Source of the DNA: Streptomyces sp. TS71-3
Lineage (GTDB): Bacteria > Actinomycetota > Actinomycetes > Streptomycetales > Streptomycetaceae
Direction of reading: 5' to 3'
Length of the DNA stretch: 64,000 nucleotides
Assembly: GCF_018327685.1 (NCBI RefSeq)
Contig: NZ_BNEL01000001.1
Coordinates: forward strand, 3,472,001 to 3,536,000
Both the position numbers and the translations under genes were made by a program. Shown in pieces: positions 31,873-41,409 of this stretch. The first letter of the stretch is position 1. Every line of letters starts with the position of its first letter. The notes below the pieces were generated by a model. It saw only the letters and a program-made list of their open reading frames with translations. It was not told the DNA's origin and ran no database searches.

Positions 31873-33039
31873 TCAGCTCGTGAGCCCGAGCTCGCGAGCG
31901 ATCAGCATGCGCTGCACCTCGCTCGTACCCTCACCGATCTCCAGGATCTTCGCGTCCCGCCACATCCGGGCGACCGGATACTCGTTCATGAAGCCGTAAC
32001 CGCCGTGGATCTGCGTGGCGTCGCGGGCGTTGTCCACGGCGACGGTGGACGAGTACAGCTTGGCGAGCGCCGCCTCCTTCTTGAACGGCTCGCCGCTGAC
32101 CAGCCGGGACGCCGCGTCCCGCCAGGCGAGCCGCGCGGTGTGGGCCTTCATCTCCATGTCGGCGATCTTGAACTGGATGGCCTGGTAGGCGCCGATGTTC
32201 CGGCCGAAGGCGTGCCGCTCCTGGGCGTACTTCACCGACTCGTCGACGCAGCCCTGCGCCAGGCCGGTGGCCAGCGCCGCGATGGCGACCCGGCCCTCGT
32301 CCAGGATGCGCAGGAACTGCGCGTACCCGCGGCCCTCCTCGCCGAGCATGTTCGCCGCCGGCACGCGCACGTCCGCGAACGACAGCTCGCGGGTGTCCGA
32401 GGCGTTCCAGCCCACCTTCGAGTACGGGGCTGCGACCGTGAAGCCGGGCGTGCCGGAGGGCACGATGAACGACGAGATCCGCGGGCTGCCGTCCTCCTTG
32501 CGGCCGGTGACCGCGGTGACCGTGACCAGGCCGGTGATGTCGGTGCCCGAGTTGGTGATGAAGCACTTGGTGCCGTTGATCACCCACTCGTCGGTGCCCT
32601 CGTCGAGGACGGCGGTCGTGCGGGTCGCTCCGGCGTCGGAGCCGCCGTCCGGCTCGGTCAGGCCGAACGCGCCCAGCATCTCGCCGGAGCACAGCCGCGT
32701 CAGCCACGTGCGCTTCTGCTCCTGAGTGCCGAACAGGTGGATCGGCATCGCGCCCAGGGAGACCCCCGCCTCCAGGGTGATCGCCACCGAGGAGTCCACC
32801 CGGGCCAGCTCCTCCAGGACGATGCCGAGCGCCAGGTAGTCGCCGCCCATGCCGCCGTACTCCTCGGGGAAGGGCAGCCCGAAGAGGCCCATGCGGCCCA
32901 TCTCGCGGACGATCTCGTACGGGAACTCGTGCCGCTCGTAGAAGTCGCCGATCTTCGGCGCCACGACGTCGTGGGCGAACTCGGCCACGGTCCGGCGGAG
33001 TTCTTCGTGTTCCGGGGAGAGCCGGTGGTCAATGGTCAT
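31873..33039 (-). CDS. acdH: Acyl-CoA dehydrogenase of branched/short-chain acyl-CoA catabolism
   Basis: The product is 388 aa, typical length. Signatures: GAFGLTEPDGGSDAGATRTTA for the FAD/substrate region, FGRNIGAYQAIQFKIADME, the signature QIHGGYGFMNEYPVARMWRD, and GTSEVQRMLIARELG. It oxidises acyl-CoA to the 2-enoyl-CoA and passes electrons to ETF. It is the last gene of accD1-accA1-hmgL-acdH (called fadE4 in S. avermitilis). The conserved S. coelicolor counterpart was named acdH for its role in branched-chain amino acid breakdown. It starts 16 bp after hmgL. Confidence 0.93.
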   Translation of the reverse strand: MTIDHRLSPEHEELRRTVAEFAHDVVAPKIGDFYERHEFPYEIVREMGRMGLFGLPFPEEYGGMGGDYLALGIVLEELARVDSSVAITLEAGVSLGAMPIHLFGTQEQKRTWLTRLCSGEMLGAFGLTEPDGGSDAGATRTTAVLDEGTDEWVINGTKCFITNSGTDITGLVTVTAVTGRKEDGSPRISSFIVPSGTPGFTVAAPYSKVGWNASDTRELSFADVRVPAANMLGEEGRGYAQFLRILDEGRVAIAALATGLAQGCVDESVKYAQERHAFGRNIGAYQAIQFKIADMEMKAHTARLAWRDAASRLVSGEPFKKEAALAKLYSSTVAVDNARDATQIHGGYGFMNEYPVARMWRDAKILEIGEGTSEVQRMLIARELGLTS

Positions 33040-33055
33040 GACGGGAACTCCTTGG

Positions 33056-34192
33056 TTAGGTCCGCGCGGACGGGACCGCGGTTGCCCCGGTGAGGGCCCG
33101 TACGGTGCGGGACGGGCTGGGCCGCCCCAAGTGCTGTGCCAGCCAGACGCTGGTGGCGGTGAGCCGGTCCAGATCGACGCCGGTCTCGATACCGAGGCCG
33201 TCCAGCATCCACACGAGGTCTTCGGTGGCGAGGTTGCCGGTGGCGCTCTTCGCGTAGGGGCAGCCGCCGAGGCCGCCCGCCGAGGCGTCGACGGTGGTGA
33301 CGCCGTGTTCGAGGGCGGCCAGGGTGTTGGCGAGCGCCTGGCCGTAGGTGTCGTGGAAGTGCACGCCCAGCACCTCGGTGGGGACGCCGGCGTCGTTCAG
33401 CGCGGTGAGCAGGGCGCGCACATGGCCCGGGGTGGCCACGCCGATGGTGTCGCCGAGGCTCAGCTCGTCGCAGCCCATGTCCACCAGGGCCCGGCAGACC
33501 CGGACCACCTGGGCCACGGGGACGGGGCCCTCCCACGGGTCGCCGAAGCACATGGAGAGGTAGCCGCGGACGTGGGCGGTGCCCGCGGTGCCGGTGGACG
33601 GGCCGGTGGGTCCGCCGGCGCCGGCGCCCGGGGTGTCGTCGGCGGAGTCCCCTTGGGCGGCCGCTTCCTTGGCCTGGGCGACGACCTTGGCGAACACCTC
33701 CAGGGACTCGTCCACCGAGCGGTTGAGGTTGGCGCGGGCGAACGACTCCGTGGCGCTGGCGAACACGGCGAGCCGCCGGGCACCCAGCGCGCGGGCCCGC
33801 TCCAGGCCGCGCAGGTTGGGCACCAGCACCGGCAGGTCCACCCCGGGGAGGTCGCCGACCAGCGGGAAGAGCTGCTCGGCGTCGGCGAGCTGGGGCACCC
33901 ACTTGGGGTGCACGAAGCTGGTGGCCTCGATGGTGGTGAGGCCGGCTGCGGCGAGCCGGCGGATGAACTCGGCCTTCACCTGCGTCGGCACCGTGGCGCT
34001 CTCGTTCTGCAGGCCGTCACGGGCGCCGACCTCGTGGATCCGCACCCGGGTGGGCAGCCCGGGCGCCGGGACGGCCATCGGCAGCCCGGCGGTGCGCGTG
34101 ACGCCCACCGCCGTGCCCGTCCGGCCGGGGCCGTTCTCCGATTCCGCGCCGCCAGCCGCCGCGCCGGTGCCCGTCGTGATGCCGTCCGTCAT
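33056..34192 (-). CDS. hmgL: Hydroxymethylglutaryl-CoA lyase
   Basis: The product is 378 aa. After a ~45-residue variable N terminus the TIM-barrel starts [16 protein letters not shown], the HMG-CoA lyase signature with the metal Asp. [13 protein letters not shown] and [21 protein letters not shown] hold the His metal ligands, and [12 protein letters not shown] carries the catalytic Cys. A Gly/Thr/Pro-rich insertion of ~25 residues (around residue 180) interrupts the fold between two conserved elements. It cleaves HMG-CoA to acetoacetate and acetyl-CoA, the last step of leucine breakdown. ATG overlaps the accA1 stop. Confidence 0.95.
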   Translation of the reverse strand: MTDGITTGTGAAAGGAESENGPGRTGTAVGVTRTAGLPMAVPAPGLPTRVRIHEVGARDGLQNESATVPTQVKAEFIRRLAAAGLTTIEATSFVHPKWVPQLADAEQLFPLVGDLPGVDLPVLVPNLRGLERARALGARRLAVFASATESFARANLNRSVDESLEVFAKVVAQAKEAAAQGDSADDTPGAGAGGPTGPSTGTAGTAHVRGYLSMCFGDPWEGPVPVAQVVRVCRALVDMGCDELSLGDTIGVATPGHVRALLTALNDAGVPTEVLGVHFHDTYGQALANTLAALEHGVTTVDASAGGLGGCPYAKSATGNLATEDLVWMLDGLGIETGVDLDRLTATSVWLAQHLGRPSPSRTVRALTGATAVPSART

Positions 34193-36333
34193 GACACCGC
34201 CTCCTCGTTCGTCGCCGGGCCGGACCCGTCGCCGTCGCTGGATCCGTCGCCGTCGCCGCCCCCGGGGGCGACCGCCGCGCCGGGCCCGCCGGACCCTGTG
34301 GCGCCGCCCGTCGCCGGGTCGCCGTCCTCCTCGGGGACGATCACCGCCAGGATCTGGTCCATGGCGACCGTGCTGCCCGGGGTGACGTCCAGTTCGGTGA
34401 CCGTGCCGGCGCCCGGGGCCGAGATGACGTGCTCCATCTTCATCGCCTCCACCACCAGCAGGCTCTGGCCCGCCACCACCTGGTCGCCGACGGCGGCCTT
34501 GACGACCGTGACCGTCCCGGGCATGGGGGCGGTCAGCGAGTCGGCACCGGCCCGGGCGGCGCCCGCGAGCGCGGCGGCCACCGGGTCATGGTCCTCGACG
34601 AGCCACGCGTCGCCGTCGCGGCCCAGCCAGTCGCCGGCGCGGTCGAACGTGTACTGGATCCCGCCGACCGCGACCATGACCCGGTCCGGCGTGACGGTGT
34701 GCCCGCTCGCCGGTCCTGGACGGTGCACCACGGGCTCGTGGCCCGGCACCTTCAGGGGGAACTCCACCGGCGCCGGCGTCCCGCCGAGCCGCCAGCCGCT
34801 CGGCACCGCGAACGGGTCCCGCCAGCCGGACGCGTCGGCCTCGGGCTGGAGGGCCGCGAGCCGCACCGCGGCCGCCGCCTCGTACACCTCGTCCGGCACG
34901 GACAGGGGCACCAGGGCGTCCAGCTCCCGCTCGACCAGGCCGGTGTCCAGGTCGCCCGCCACCACCGCGGGGTGCGCGAGCAGCCGGCGCAGGAAGCCGG
35001 TGTTGACGGGCACGCCCAGGGTCACGGTGCCGGCGAGTGCGGCACGCAGCCGGCGCAGGGCCGTCGGGCGGTCGGGGCCGTACGCGATCACCTTCGCCAG
35101 CATCGGGTCGTACCGGCTGCCGACCTCGGTGCCCTCGCTGAGGCCGGAGTCCGTGCGCACGCCGTCGCCGGAGGGCTCGCGCAGGGCGAGGACCGTGCCT
35201 CCCGAGGGCAGGAAGCCGCGGGCGCCCTCCTTGACGGAGACGGTCTCGGCGCAGATCCGGGCCTCCATGGCGTGCCCGGTGAGCGTGATGTCCCCCTGCT
35301 CGGCTGCCAGGGGCTCGCCCGCCGCGATCCTGAGCTGCCACTCGACCAGGTCCAGGCCGGTGACCAGCTCGGTGACGGGGTGCTCCACCTGGAGGCGGGT
35401 GTTCATCTCCATGAAGAAGTACGCCCCCGGGTCGGTGCCCGGCACGATGAACTCGACCGTGCCCGCGCCGCGGTACCCGCACGAGCGCGCCGCCTGCACG
35501 GCCGCCTCGCCCATCGCCGCGCGGGTCGCCGGATCGAGCAGCACGCTGGGCGCCTCCTCGATCAGCTTCTGGTGCCTGCGCTGGAGGGAGCACTCGCGCT
35601 CGCCCAGGTGGATCACCCGGCCCTGGCCGTCCGCGAGGACCTGGATCTCGATGTGCCGGGGGCTGTCGATCCAGCGCTCCACGAGGAGGGTGTCGTCGCC
35701 GAAGGACGCCAGGGCCTCGCGGCGGGCGGCGGCGATCTCGTCGGCCAGCAGCGCGGGGTCGCGCACCAGGCGCATGCCCTTGCCGCCGCCTCCCGCGGAC
35801 GGCTTCAGCAGCACCGGCAGTCCCGTCTCGCGGGCCGCCTCCGCCAGCTCGGCGTCGCTGAGCCCGGTGCCCGAGGAGCCCGGCACCACGGGCACCCCCG
35901 CGGCGCGCACCGTCTCCTTGGCGCGGATCTTGTCGCCCATCAGGGCGATGGCGTCGGCGGGCGGGCCGATGAAGACCAGGCCGGCCTCCGTGCACGCGCG
36001 CGCGAAGGCGGCGTTCTCCGCGAGGAATCCGTAGCCGGGGTGGACCGCCTGGGCGCCGCTCCGCGCGGCGGCCGCCAGCAGGTTCTCCGTCGACAGGTAG
36101 CTTTCCGCGGCGGGCGCGGGGCCGATGCGGACCGCGGTGTCGGCCTCGCGCACGTGCCGTGCGGTGGCGTCGGCGTCGCTGTAGACGGCGACGGAGCGGA
36201 TGCCGAGCGCACGGAGCGTGCGGATGATGCGGACGGCGATCTCGCCTCTGTTGGCCACCAGGACCGTGTCGAACATGGCGGGGGCGGGGCCCCCGGGTCC
36301 CGCCTCCTGTGCCGGCGCCCCCTCCGTGGTCAT
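34189..36333 (-). CDS. accA1: Acyl-CoA carboxylase alpha subunit (biotin carboxylase + biotin carrier)
   Basis: The product is 714 aa. The open frame runs to 36519, but those extra 62 residues are translated from a copy of the dispersed intergenic element. The ATG at 36331-36333 has GGAG upstream, so I chose it. Biotin carboxylase starts [18 protein letters not shown]. The ATP loop is [12 protein letters not shown]. Active-site segments include [12 protein letters not shown] and [13 protein letters not shown]. The C-terminal carrier domain holds the biotinylation motif [11 protein letters not shown]. With accD1, hmgL and acdH this is best read as 3-methylcrotonyl-CoA carboxylase for leucine breakdown, although actinobacterial AccA1 can also serve acetyl- or propionyl-CoA. 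Confidence 0.93.
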   Translation of the reverse strand: MTTEGAPAQEAGPGGPAPAMFDTVLVANRGEIAVRIIRTLRALGIRSVAVYSDADATARHVREADTAVRIGPAPAAESYLSTENLLAAAARSGAQAVHPGYGFLAENAAFARACTEAGLVFIGPPADAIALMGDKIRAKETVRAAGVPVVPGSSGTGLSDAELAEAARETGLPVLLKPSAGGGGKGMRLVRDPALLADEIAAARREALASFGDDTLLVERWIDSPRHIEIQVLADGQGRVIHLGERECSLQRRHQKLIEEAPSVLLDPATRAAMGEAAVQAARSCGYRGAGTVEFIVPGTDPGAYFFMEMNTRLQVEHPVTELVTGLDLVEWQLRIAAGEPLAAEQGDITLTGHAMEARICAETVSVKEGARGFLPSGGTVLALREPSGDGVRTDSGLSEGTEVGSRYDPMLAKVIAYGPDRPTALRRLRAALAGTVTLGVPVNTGFLRRLLAHPAVVAGDLDTGLVERELDALVPLSVPDEVYEAAAAVRLAALQPEADASGWRDPFAVPSGWRLGGTPAPVEFPLKVPGHEPVVHRPGPASGHTVTPDRVMVAVGGIQYTFDRAGDWLGRDGDAWLVEDHDPVAAALAGAARAGADSLTAPMPGTVTVVKAAVGDQVVAGQSLLVVEAMKMEHVISAPGAGTVTELDVTPGSTVAMDQILAVIVPEEDGDPATGGATGSGGPGAAVAPGGGDGDGSSDGDGSGPATNEEAVS

Positions 36334-36452
36334 CTTTGTCTCCGTCCTCGTCTTCCTTGTCTCCGACGGCCGCCCCTGCGGGGCGGGCTGATCTCCGTCC
36401 GGGAGGGGTGGTTGCTGCTGTGTCCGGACCACCTGTTCGTGGAGCGTTGCTC

Positions 36453-36471
36453 GCGCAGTTCCCCGCGCCCC
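36453..36471 (+). repeat. Dispersed GCGCAGTTCCCC element between accD1 and accA1
   Basis: One exact copy of the 19-base core. Its presence inside the open frame upstream of accA1 argues that translation starts further down. Confidence 0.85.
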
Positions 36472-36531
36472 TTCCGGTGCGCTCTTGGCGTCCGCAGTGC
36501 CCTCTGGTGTGGTCGTCATGGTGTCCGCCCC

Positions 36532-38154
36532 TCACATCCGGAACACGCCGAAACCGGCGGCCTTCTGAGGCAGTGGGGCGTGGGCGCAGGCCGTGAGGGC
36601 GAGGGCGAGGGTCTGGCGGGTTTCCAACGGGTCGATCACGCCGTCGTCCCAGAGGCGGGCGGTGGCGTAGTAGGCGTTGCCCTGGGTCTCGTACTGCTCG
36701 CGGATCGGGGCCTTGAACGACGCCTCGTCCTCGGCGGACCACTCCTCGCCGCGGCCCTCCATCTGGTCGCGCCGGACCGTGGCCAGCACCGAGGCGGCCT
36801 GCTCGCCGCCCATCACGGAGATCTTGGCGTTGGGCCACATCCACAGGAAGCGGGGGCCGTAGGCCCGGCCGCACATCGAGTAGTTCCCCGCGCCGTACGA
36901 ACCGCCTATGACGACCGTCAGCTTGGGAACCCTGGTGCACGCCACGGCCGTGACCATCTTGGCGCCGTGCTTGGCGATGCCGCCCGCCTCGTAGTCGCGG
37001 CCGACCATGAAGCCGGAGATGTTCTGGAGGAAGAGCAGGGGGATGCCGCGCTGGTCGCACAGCTCGATGAAGTGGGCGCCCTTCTGGGCGGACTCGGAGA
37101 ACAGGATGCCGTTGTTCGCGACGATGCCGACCGGGTGGCCGTGGATCCTGGCGAAGCCCGTCACCAGGGTCTGCCCGTACTCGGCCTTGAACTCCGCGAA
37201 CCGCGAGGCGTCCACCACGCGCGCGATGACCTCGCGCACGTCATAGGGCGTGCGGGAGTCGGCCGGGACCGCGCCGTACAGCCCGAACGGGTCCACCTTG
37301 GGCTCCTCGGCGGGCTCCACCTTCCACGGGAACGCGGGGGGCTCGGGGAGGGTGGAGACGATCGTACGCACGATGCGCAGCGCGTGGGCGTCGTCCTCGG
37401 CGAGGTGGTCCGTGACGCCCGAGACGCGGGAGTGCACCTCGCCGCCGCCCAGCTCCTCGGCCGTCACCACCTCGCCCGTGGCCGCCTTCACCAGCGGGGG
37501 ACCGCCCAGGAAGATGGTGCCCTGGCCGCGCACGATCACCGCCTCGTCGCTCATCGCGGGCACGTAGGCGCCGCCCGCCGTGCAGGAGCCGAGGACGGCG
37601 GCGATCTGGGGGATGCCGGCGCCGGACATCCGGGCCTGGTTGTAGAAGATGCGGCCGAAGTGCTCGCGGTCCGGGAAGACCTCGTCCTGCATGGGCAGGA
37701 AGGCGCCGCCCGAGTCGACCAGGTACAGGCAGGGCAGCCGGTTCTCCAGCGCGACCTCCTGGGCGCGCAGGTGCTTCTTCACCGTCATCGGGTAGTAGGT
37801 GCCGCCCTTGACCGTGGCGTCGTTGGCGACGATGACGCAGGCCCGGCCCGAGACCCGGCCGATGCCGGCGATCACGCCGGCCGCCGGTGCCGCTCCGTCG
37901 TACATGTCCTCGGCCGCCAGCGGTGCCAGCTCCAGGAAGGGGGAGCCCGCATCCAGGAGGGCGTCCACGCGGTCCCGGGGCAGCAGCTTGCCGCGCGCCA
38001 CATGGCGGGCCCTCGCCCGCTCGCCGCCGCCTTCGCGGGCCGCCGCGAGCCGGGTGCGCAGCTCGTCGGCGAGCGCGCGGTGCGCCGCCTCGTTGGCCCG
38101 CCAGGCCGCCGAGGCCGGATCGGCGGTGCTCGTGAGCACCGGTGCCTGCTGCAT
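36532..38154 (-). CDS. accD1: Acyl-CoA carboxylase beta subunit (carboxyltransferase)
   Basis: The product is 540 aa from the ATG at 38152-38154, with AAGGGGG eight bases upstream. A GTG/ATG 12 codons earlier is possible. Carboxyltransferase motifs: [29 protein letters not shown], and [19 protein letters not shown], typical of methylcrotonyl-CoA carboxylase beta, then [13 protein letters not shown] and [15 protein letters not shown]. The C half has [20 protein letters not shown] and [22 protein letters not shown] written as shorter motifs. It transfers CO2 from biotin to the acyl-CoA. First gene of the operon, with AccR boxes upstream. Confidence 0.93.
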   Translation of the reverse strand: MQQAPVLTSTADPASAAWRANEAAHRALADELRTRLAAAREGGGERARARHVARGKLLPRDRVDALLDAGSPFLELAPLAAEDMYDGAAPAAGVIAGIGRVSGRACVIVANDATVKGGTYYPMTVKKHLRAQEVALENRLPCLYLVDSGGAFLPMQDEVFPDREHFGRIFYNQARMSGAGIPQIAAVLGSCTAGGAYVPAMSDEAVIVRGQGTIFLGGPPLVKAATGEVVTAEELGGGEVHSRVSGVTDHLAEDDAHALRIVRTIVSTLPEPPAFPWKVEPAEEPKVDPFGLYGAVPADSRTPYDVREVIARVVDASRFAEFKAEYGQTLVTGFARIHGHPVGIVANNGILFSESAQKGAHFIELCDQRGIPLLFLQNISGFMVGRDYEAGGIAKHGAKMVTAVACTRVPKLTVVIGGSYGAGNYSMCGRAYGPRFLWMWPNAKISVMGGEQAASVLATVRRDQMEGRGEEWSAEDEASFKAPIREQYETQGNAYYATARLWDDGVIDPLETRQTLALALTACAHAPLPQKAAGFGVFRM

Positions 38155-38281
38155 CTGTGCGCCCCCTTGCCCTGCTGCCGGCCCCGCCACCTGGCCCGGC
38201 CGCCCGCCGCCGCCCCGGGGTCGCCGGGCACGGCCGCACGGGGCGGCCGGTGGCCGCGGAGGACCGGCGCCGTACGGATAT

Positions 38282-38297
38282 GTTAATGAGCGTTAAC
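38282..38297. promoter_or_regulatory. AccR operator, perfect GTTAA-N6-TTAAC
   Basis: GTTAA-TGAGCG-TTAAC matches exactly the 16-nt palindrome reported for AccR of S. avermitilis. It lies between the divergent accD1 operon and accR. Confidence 0.88.
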
Positions 38298-38310
38298 CTG
38301 CTGCCTCCAG

Positions 38311-38326
38311 GTTAACGAGCGCTAAC
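38311..38326. promoter_or_regulatory. Second AccR operator (one mismatch)
   Basis: GTTAA-CGAGCG-CTAAC differs from the consensus in one base of the right arm. Its centre is 29 bp from the first box and it ends 22 bp before the accR start codon. Confidence 0.75.
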
Positions 38327-38348
38327 CGTCCTGTCTAGAATTGCCGGC

Positions 38349-38939
38349 ATGACCACCAGGACCGACGCGCCCTCCCGGCGCGACCAGATCCTCAAGGAGG
38401 CCGCGCGCCTCTTCGCCGAGCGGGGCTTCCACGGCGTAGGCGTCGATGAGATAGGCGCCGCCGTCGGCATCAGCGGTCCGGGTCTCTACCGGCACTTCGC
38501 GGGCAAGGACGCCATGCTCGCCGAGCTGCTGGTGGGCATCAGCGGGCAGCTGCTGACAGGCGGCAAGCGCCGGGTGGCCGACGCGGGCGGCGGGCCGCAC
38601 GCGGTCCTGGACTCGCTCATCGAGGGCCACATCGACTTCGCGATCGACGACCGCCCGCTGATCACCCTGCACGACCGCGAGCTGGACCGGCTCCGGGACA
38701 GCGACCGCAAGCTGGTCCGCCAGCTCCAGCGGCAGTACGTCGAGTTGTGGGTGGAGGTGGTCCGCCGGGCGTACCCCCGGCTCGCCGAGCCGGAGGCACG
38801 CGCGTGCGTGCACGCCGTCTTCGGACTGCTGAACTCCACCCCGCACCTCAGCGGTCCCGGCACGCTGCCGGGCCGCGGGGAGACGGCCGCGCTGCTGCAC
38901 CGGCTCGCGCGGGGCGCGTTCGAGGGGGCGGCGGAGTAG
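38349..38939 (+). CDS. accR: TetR-family repressor AccR of the acyl-CoA carboxylase operon
   Basis: The product is 196 aa. The TetR helix-turn-helix is at residues ~10-57: RDQILKEAARLFAERGFHG and VDEIGAAVGISGPGLYRHFAGKD. The C-terminal ligand domain is all-helical. Position, divergence from accD1-accA1-hmgL-acdH and the GTTAA-N6-TTAAC boxes match AccR of S. avermitilis, which senses short-chain acyl-CoA and represses the operon and itself. No strong Shine-Dalgarno precedes the ATG (TGCCGGC), so translation may be weak or nearly leaderless. Confidence 0.9.
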   Translation: MTTRTDAPSRRDQILKEAARLFAERGFHGVGVDEIGAAVGISGPGLYRHFAGKDAMLAELLVGISGQLLTGGKRRVADAGGGPHAVLDSLIEGHIDFAIDDRPLITLHDRELDRLRDSDRKLVRQLQRQYVELWVEVVRRAYPRLAEPEARACVHAVFGLLNSTPHLSGPGTLPGRGETAALLHRLARGAFEGAAE

Positions 38940-39065
38940 TGGCGGGGGCGGCGGGCTGGGCCGGTGCGCCGGCTCGCGCGAACGCCCCGCCCGAGGCGGC
39001 GGGTCCCCGGGCAGTGACCGGGATCTCCCTGGACGCTCCATGCGACTGGCGGGTAACCTTGCCTG

Positions 39066-39079
39066 AGCAAGCGCTTAGT
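39066..39079. promoter_or_regulatory. Palindrome AGCAAGCGCTTAGT upstream of the second acyl-CoA dehydrogenase
   Basis: It fits AnCAAGnnCTTGnT, the site of some TetR regulators of acyl-CoA pathways (KstR2 type), with one mismatch. It ends 41 bp before the start codon. The regulator would be encoded elsewhere. Confidence 0.35.
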
Positions 39080-39120
39080 CCGGTGACAGGGGCCGCAGGG
39101 CCCGGCAGAGGGAGTTCTCC

Positions 39121-40278
39121 GTGCGCCGAACCGTCTACAACGAGGACCACGAGGCCTTCCGGGACACCATCCGTGCCTTCGTCGAGGCCGAGGTCGTGCC
39201 CGTCTACGACGAGTGGCTGGCGGCGGGCCAGGTCCCGCGCGAGTTCTACTACAAGCTCGGGGAGCTCGGCATCTTCGGCATCGAGGTGCCCGAGGAGTAC
39301 GGCGGCGCCGGCGAGGAGTCCTTCAAGTTCCAGGCGGTGATCTCCGAGGAGTGCGCCCGTGCGGGCGTCTCGTTCGGCGGCTCCGGCGTCCATGTGGCGC
39401 TCTGCCTGCCCTACCTGAAGGCGTACGCCACCGACGAGCAGAAGAAGCGCTGGCTGCCGGGCCTGGTGAGCGGCGAGACGATGTTCGCCATCGCCATGAC
39501 GGAGCCCGGCACCGGCTCCGACCTGGCCGGCATGAAGACCACCGCGAAGCTCTCCGAGGACGGCACCCACTACGTCCTCAACGGCGCCAAGACCTTCATC
39601 ACCGGCGGCGTGCACGCCGACCGCGTCATCGTCTGCGCCCGCACCGCGCCGCCGACCGAGCAGGACCGCCGCTTCGGCATCTCGCTGCTCGTCGTCGACA
39701 CCGCGTCCGAGGGGTACGCGGTCGGCCGCAAGCTCGACAAGCTGGGCCTGAAGACGTCCGACACCGCCGAGCTGTCCTTCACCGACGTGAAGGTGCCCGT
39801 CGAGGACCTGCTCGGCGAGGAGAACAAGGGCTTCTCCTACCTCGGCCAGAACCTCCCCCAGGAGCGCCTCGGCATCGCCGCCGGCGCCTACGCCCAGGCG
39901 AAGGCCGCCGTCCGGTTCGCCCAGCAGTACGTGGAGGAGCGCACCGTCTTCGGCAAGCCCGTCGCGGCCTTCCAGAACACCAAGTTCGAACTGGCCGCGT
40001 GCAAGGCCGAGGTGGACGCCGCGGAAGCCGTCGTCGACCGCGCCCTGGAGGCCCACGACGCCGGTGAGCTGACCGCGGCGGAGGCGGCCAGCGCCAAGCT
40101 GTTCTGCACCGAGGTCGCGCACCGCGTCATCGACCGCTGCCTCCAGCTGCACGGCGGCTACGGCTACATGAACGAGTACCCGATCGCCCGGCTGTACGCC
40201 GACAACCGTGTCAACCGCATCTACGGCGGCACCAGCGAGGTCATGAAGATGATCATCGCCAAGGACATGGGGCTGTAG
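39121..40278 (+). CDS. Acyl-CoA dehydrogenase
   Basis: The product is 385 aa from a GTG with GAGGGAG upstream. Signatures: FAIAMTEPGTGSDLAGMKTTAK shown by its parts AMTEPGTGSDLAG, AFQNTKFELAACKAEVDAAE, and LQLHGGYGYMNEYPIARLYAD, and GGTSEVMKMIIAKDMGL at the C terminus. Glu is present in GTSEV, the usual catalytic-base region. It is separate from the acdH operon and transcribed on the other strand together with, or just ahead of, the thioesterase gene. Substrate chain length cannot be judged. It ends in an 18-bp sequence that is repeated directly after the stop. Confidence 0.93.
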   Translation: MRRTVYNEDHEAFRDTIRAFVEAEVVPVYDEWLAAGQVPREFYYKLGELGIFGIEVPEEYGGAGEESFKFQAVISEECARAGVSFGGSGVHVALCLPYLKAYATDEQKKRWLPGLVSGETMFAIAMTEPGTGSDLAGMKTTAKLSEDGTHYVLNGAKTFITGGVHADRVIVCARTAPPTEQDRRFGISLLVVDTASEGYAVGRKLDKLGLKTSDTAELSFTDVKVPVEDLLGEENKGFSYLGQNLPQERLGIAAGAYAQAKAAVRFAQQYVEERTVFGKPVAAFQNTKFELAACKAEVDAAEAVVDRALEAHDAGELTAAEAASAKLFCTEVAHRVIDRCLQLHGGYGYMNEYPIARLYADNRVNRIYGGTSEVMKMIIAKDMGL

Positions 40279-40303
40279 GCAGGCGAAGGACATGGGGCTG
40301 TAG
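40261..40303 (+). repeat. 18-bp duplication of the acyl-CoA dehydrogenase 3' end
   Basis: AAGGACATGGGGCTGTAG occurs at 40261-40278, ending with the stop codon, and again at 40286-40303. Confidence 0.9.
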
Positions 40304-40458
40304 CCGGGCGGAGGCGGCCGCGGGCTGGGCCGCGGCCTGAGGCGACGGCTTGAGTTCGCGGCCCGGACCGCGGCCGGCCTTGCCGCCGTGGCGCAGGGCC
40401 GCCAGCATGTGTCCGGGTCCCGTCGGGGCCCGGACGGTCAGGGAGCGAAAGGACGGCG

Positions 40459-41364
40459 GTGCCCGCTGCGCGGGCGCCGGAGCACCACATCATGCATCCA
40501 GCACTCGGTTCCCTGCTCGATCTGCTCGACCTGGAGCGGATCGAGGAGGACATCTTCCGCGGGCAGTCACGGTCCGCCGTCGTCCCGCGGGTCTTCGGCG
40601 GGCAGGTCGCCGCGCAGGCCCTGGTGGCCGCCGGCCGGACCGTCCCCGACGACCGCGACGCCCACTCCCTGCACGCCTACTTCCTGCGCGCCGGCGACCC
40701 CGGCGCGCCCATCGTCTACACCGTCGACCGGATCCGCGACGGCCGCTCCTTCACCACCCGCCGGGTCGTCGCCGTCCAGCACGGCCAGCCGATCTTCCAC
40801 CTCTCCGCGTCCTTCCAGACGTACGAGGACGGGCTCGACCACCAGGCCGGCATGCCGGACGCGCCCGACCCCGAGTCACTGCCCACCGCCCAGGAGATGC
40901 TGCCGCGGTACGCTGACCGGTTCCTGGCGCCGTCCGTCGTCGACCGGATGCTGGAGGCGCGCGCCGGGGTCGACCTGCGGTACGTGGACCCGCCCCCGTA
41001 CGCCACGGTGGGCCAGCAGCGCGAGGCGCGCTCCCAGGTGTGGTTCCGCACGGACGGCAAGCTCGCCGACGACCACCTGCTGCACGTCTGCCTCGCCACG
41101 TACGTCTCCGACATGACGCTGCTGGACTCGGTCCTGCTGGCGCACGGGCGCGGCGGGTGGACCACCGGCGACGTCGTCGGGGCCTCGCTGGACCACGCGA
41201 TGTGGTTCCACCGGCCGTTCCGGGCGGACGAGTGGCTGCTGTACGACCAGCAGTCCCCGTCGGCACACGGCGGACGGGGCCTGGGCCAGGCGCGGATCTA
41301 CACGCAGGACGGGCAGCTCGCGATCACGGTGATCCAGGAAGGGGTCATGCGGGTGCCGCGCTGA
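40459..41364 (+). CDS. tesB: Acyl-CoA thioesterase II (TesB)
   Basis: The product is 301 aa from a GTG with AAAGGACG upstream. An ATG at 40492 is an alternative and would remove 11 residues. Double hotdog fold: LLDLLDLERIEEDIFRGQS and FGGQVAAQALVAAGRTV, then SLHAYFLRAGDPGAPIVYTVDRIRDGRSF, given as LHAYFLRAGDP and DRIRDGRSFTTRRV. In the second half DHAMWFHRPFRADEWLLYDQ contains the catalytic Asp, and QSPSAHGGRGLGQARIY the Thr/Gln region. It hydrolyses acyl-CoA to free acid and CoA, fitting the acyl-CoA neighbourhood. Confidence 0.93.
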   Translation: MPAARAPEHHIMHPALGSLLDLLDLERIEEDIFRGQSRSAVVPRVFGGQVAAQALVAAGRTVPDDRDAHSLHAYFLRAGDPGAPIVYTVDRIRDGRSFTTRRVVAVQHGQPIFHLSASFQTYEDGLDHQAGMPDAPDPESLPTAQEMLPRYADRFLAPSVVDRMLEARAGVDLRYVDPPPYATVGQQREARSQVWFRTDGKLADDHLLHVCLATYVSDMTLLDSVLLAHGRGGWTTGDVVGASLDHAMWFHRPFRADEWLLYDQQSPSAHGGRGLGQARIYTQDGQLAITVIQEGVMRVPR

Positions 41365-41409
41365 GCGGCCGGGGCGGCCCGGGGCCGGGAACCCTGGCGG
41401 GTGCGGGTG

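Noticed and set aside
36334..36519. An extra 62-residue N terminus of accA1
   Set aside because: It is translated from a copy of the dispersed intergenic element and lacks family similarity. A later ATG with a ribosome site fits the family length.
33032..38286. Very long + strand frames opposite hmgL, accA1 and accD1 (1000 and 1285 codons)
   Set aside because: Low-complexity Arg/Gly/His-rich translations antisense to well-recognised enzymes. They also run through regulatory and repeat sequence.
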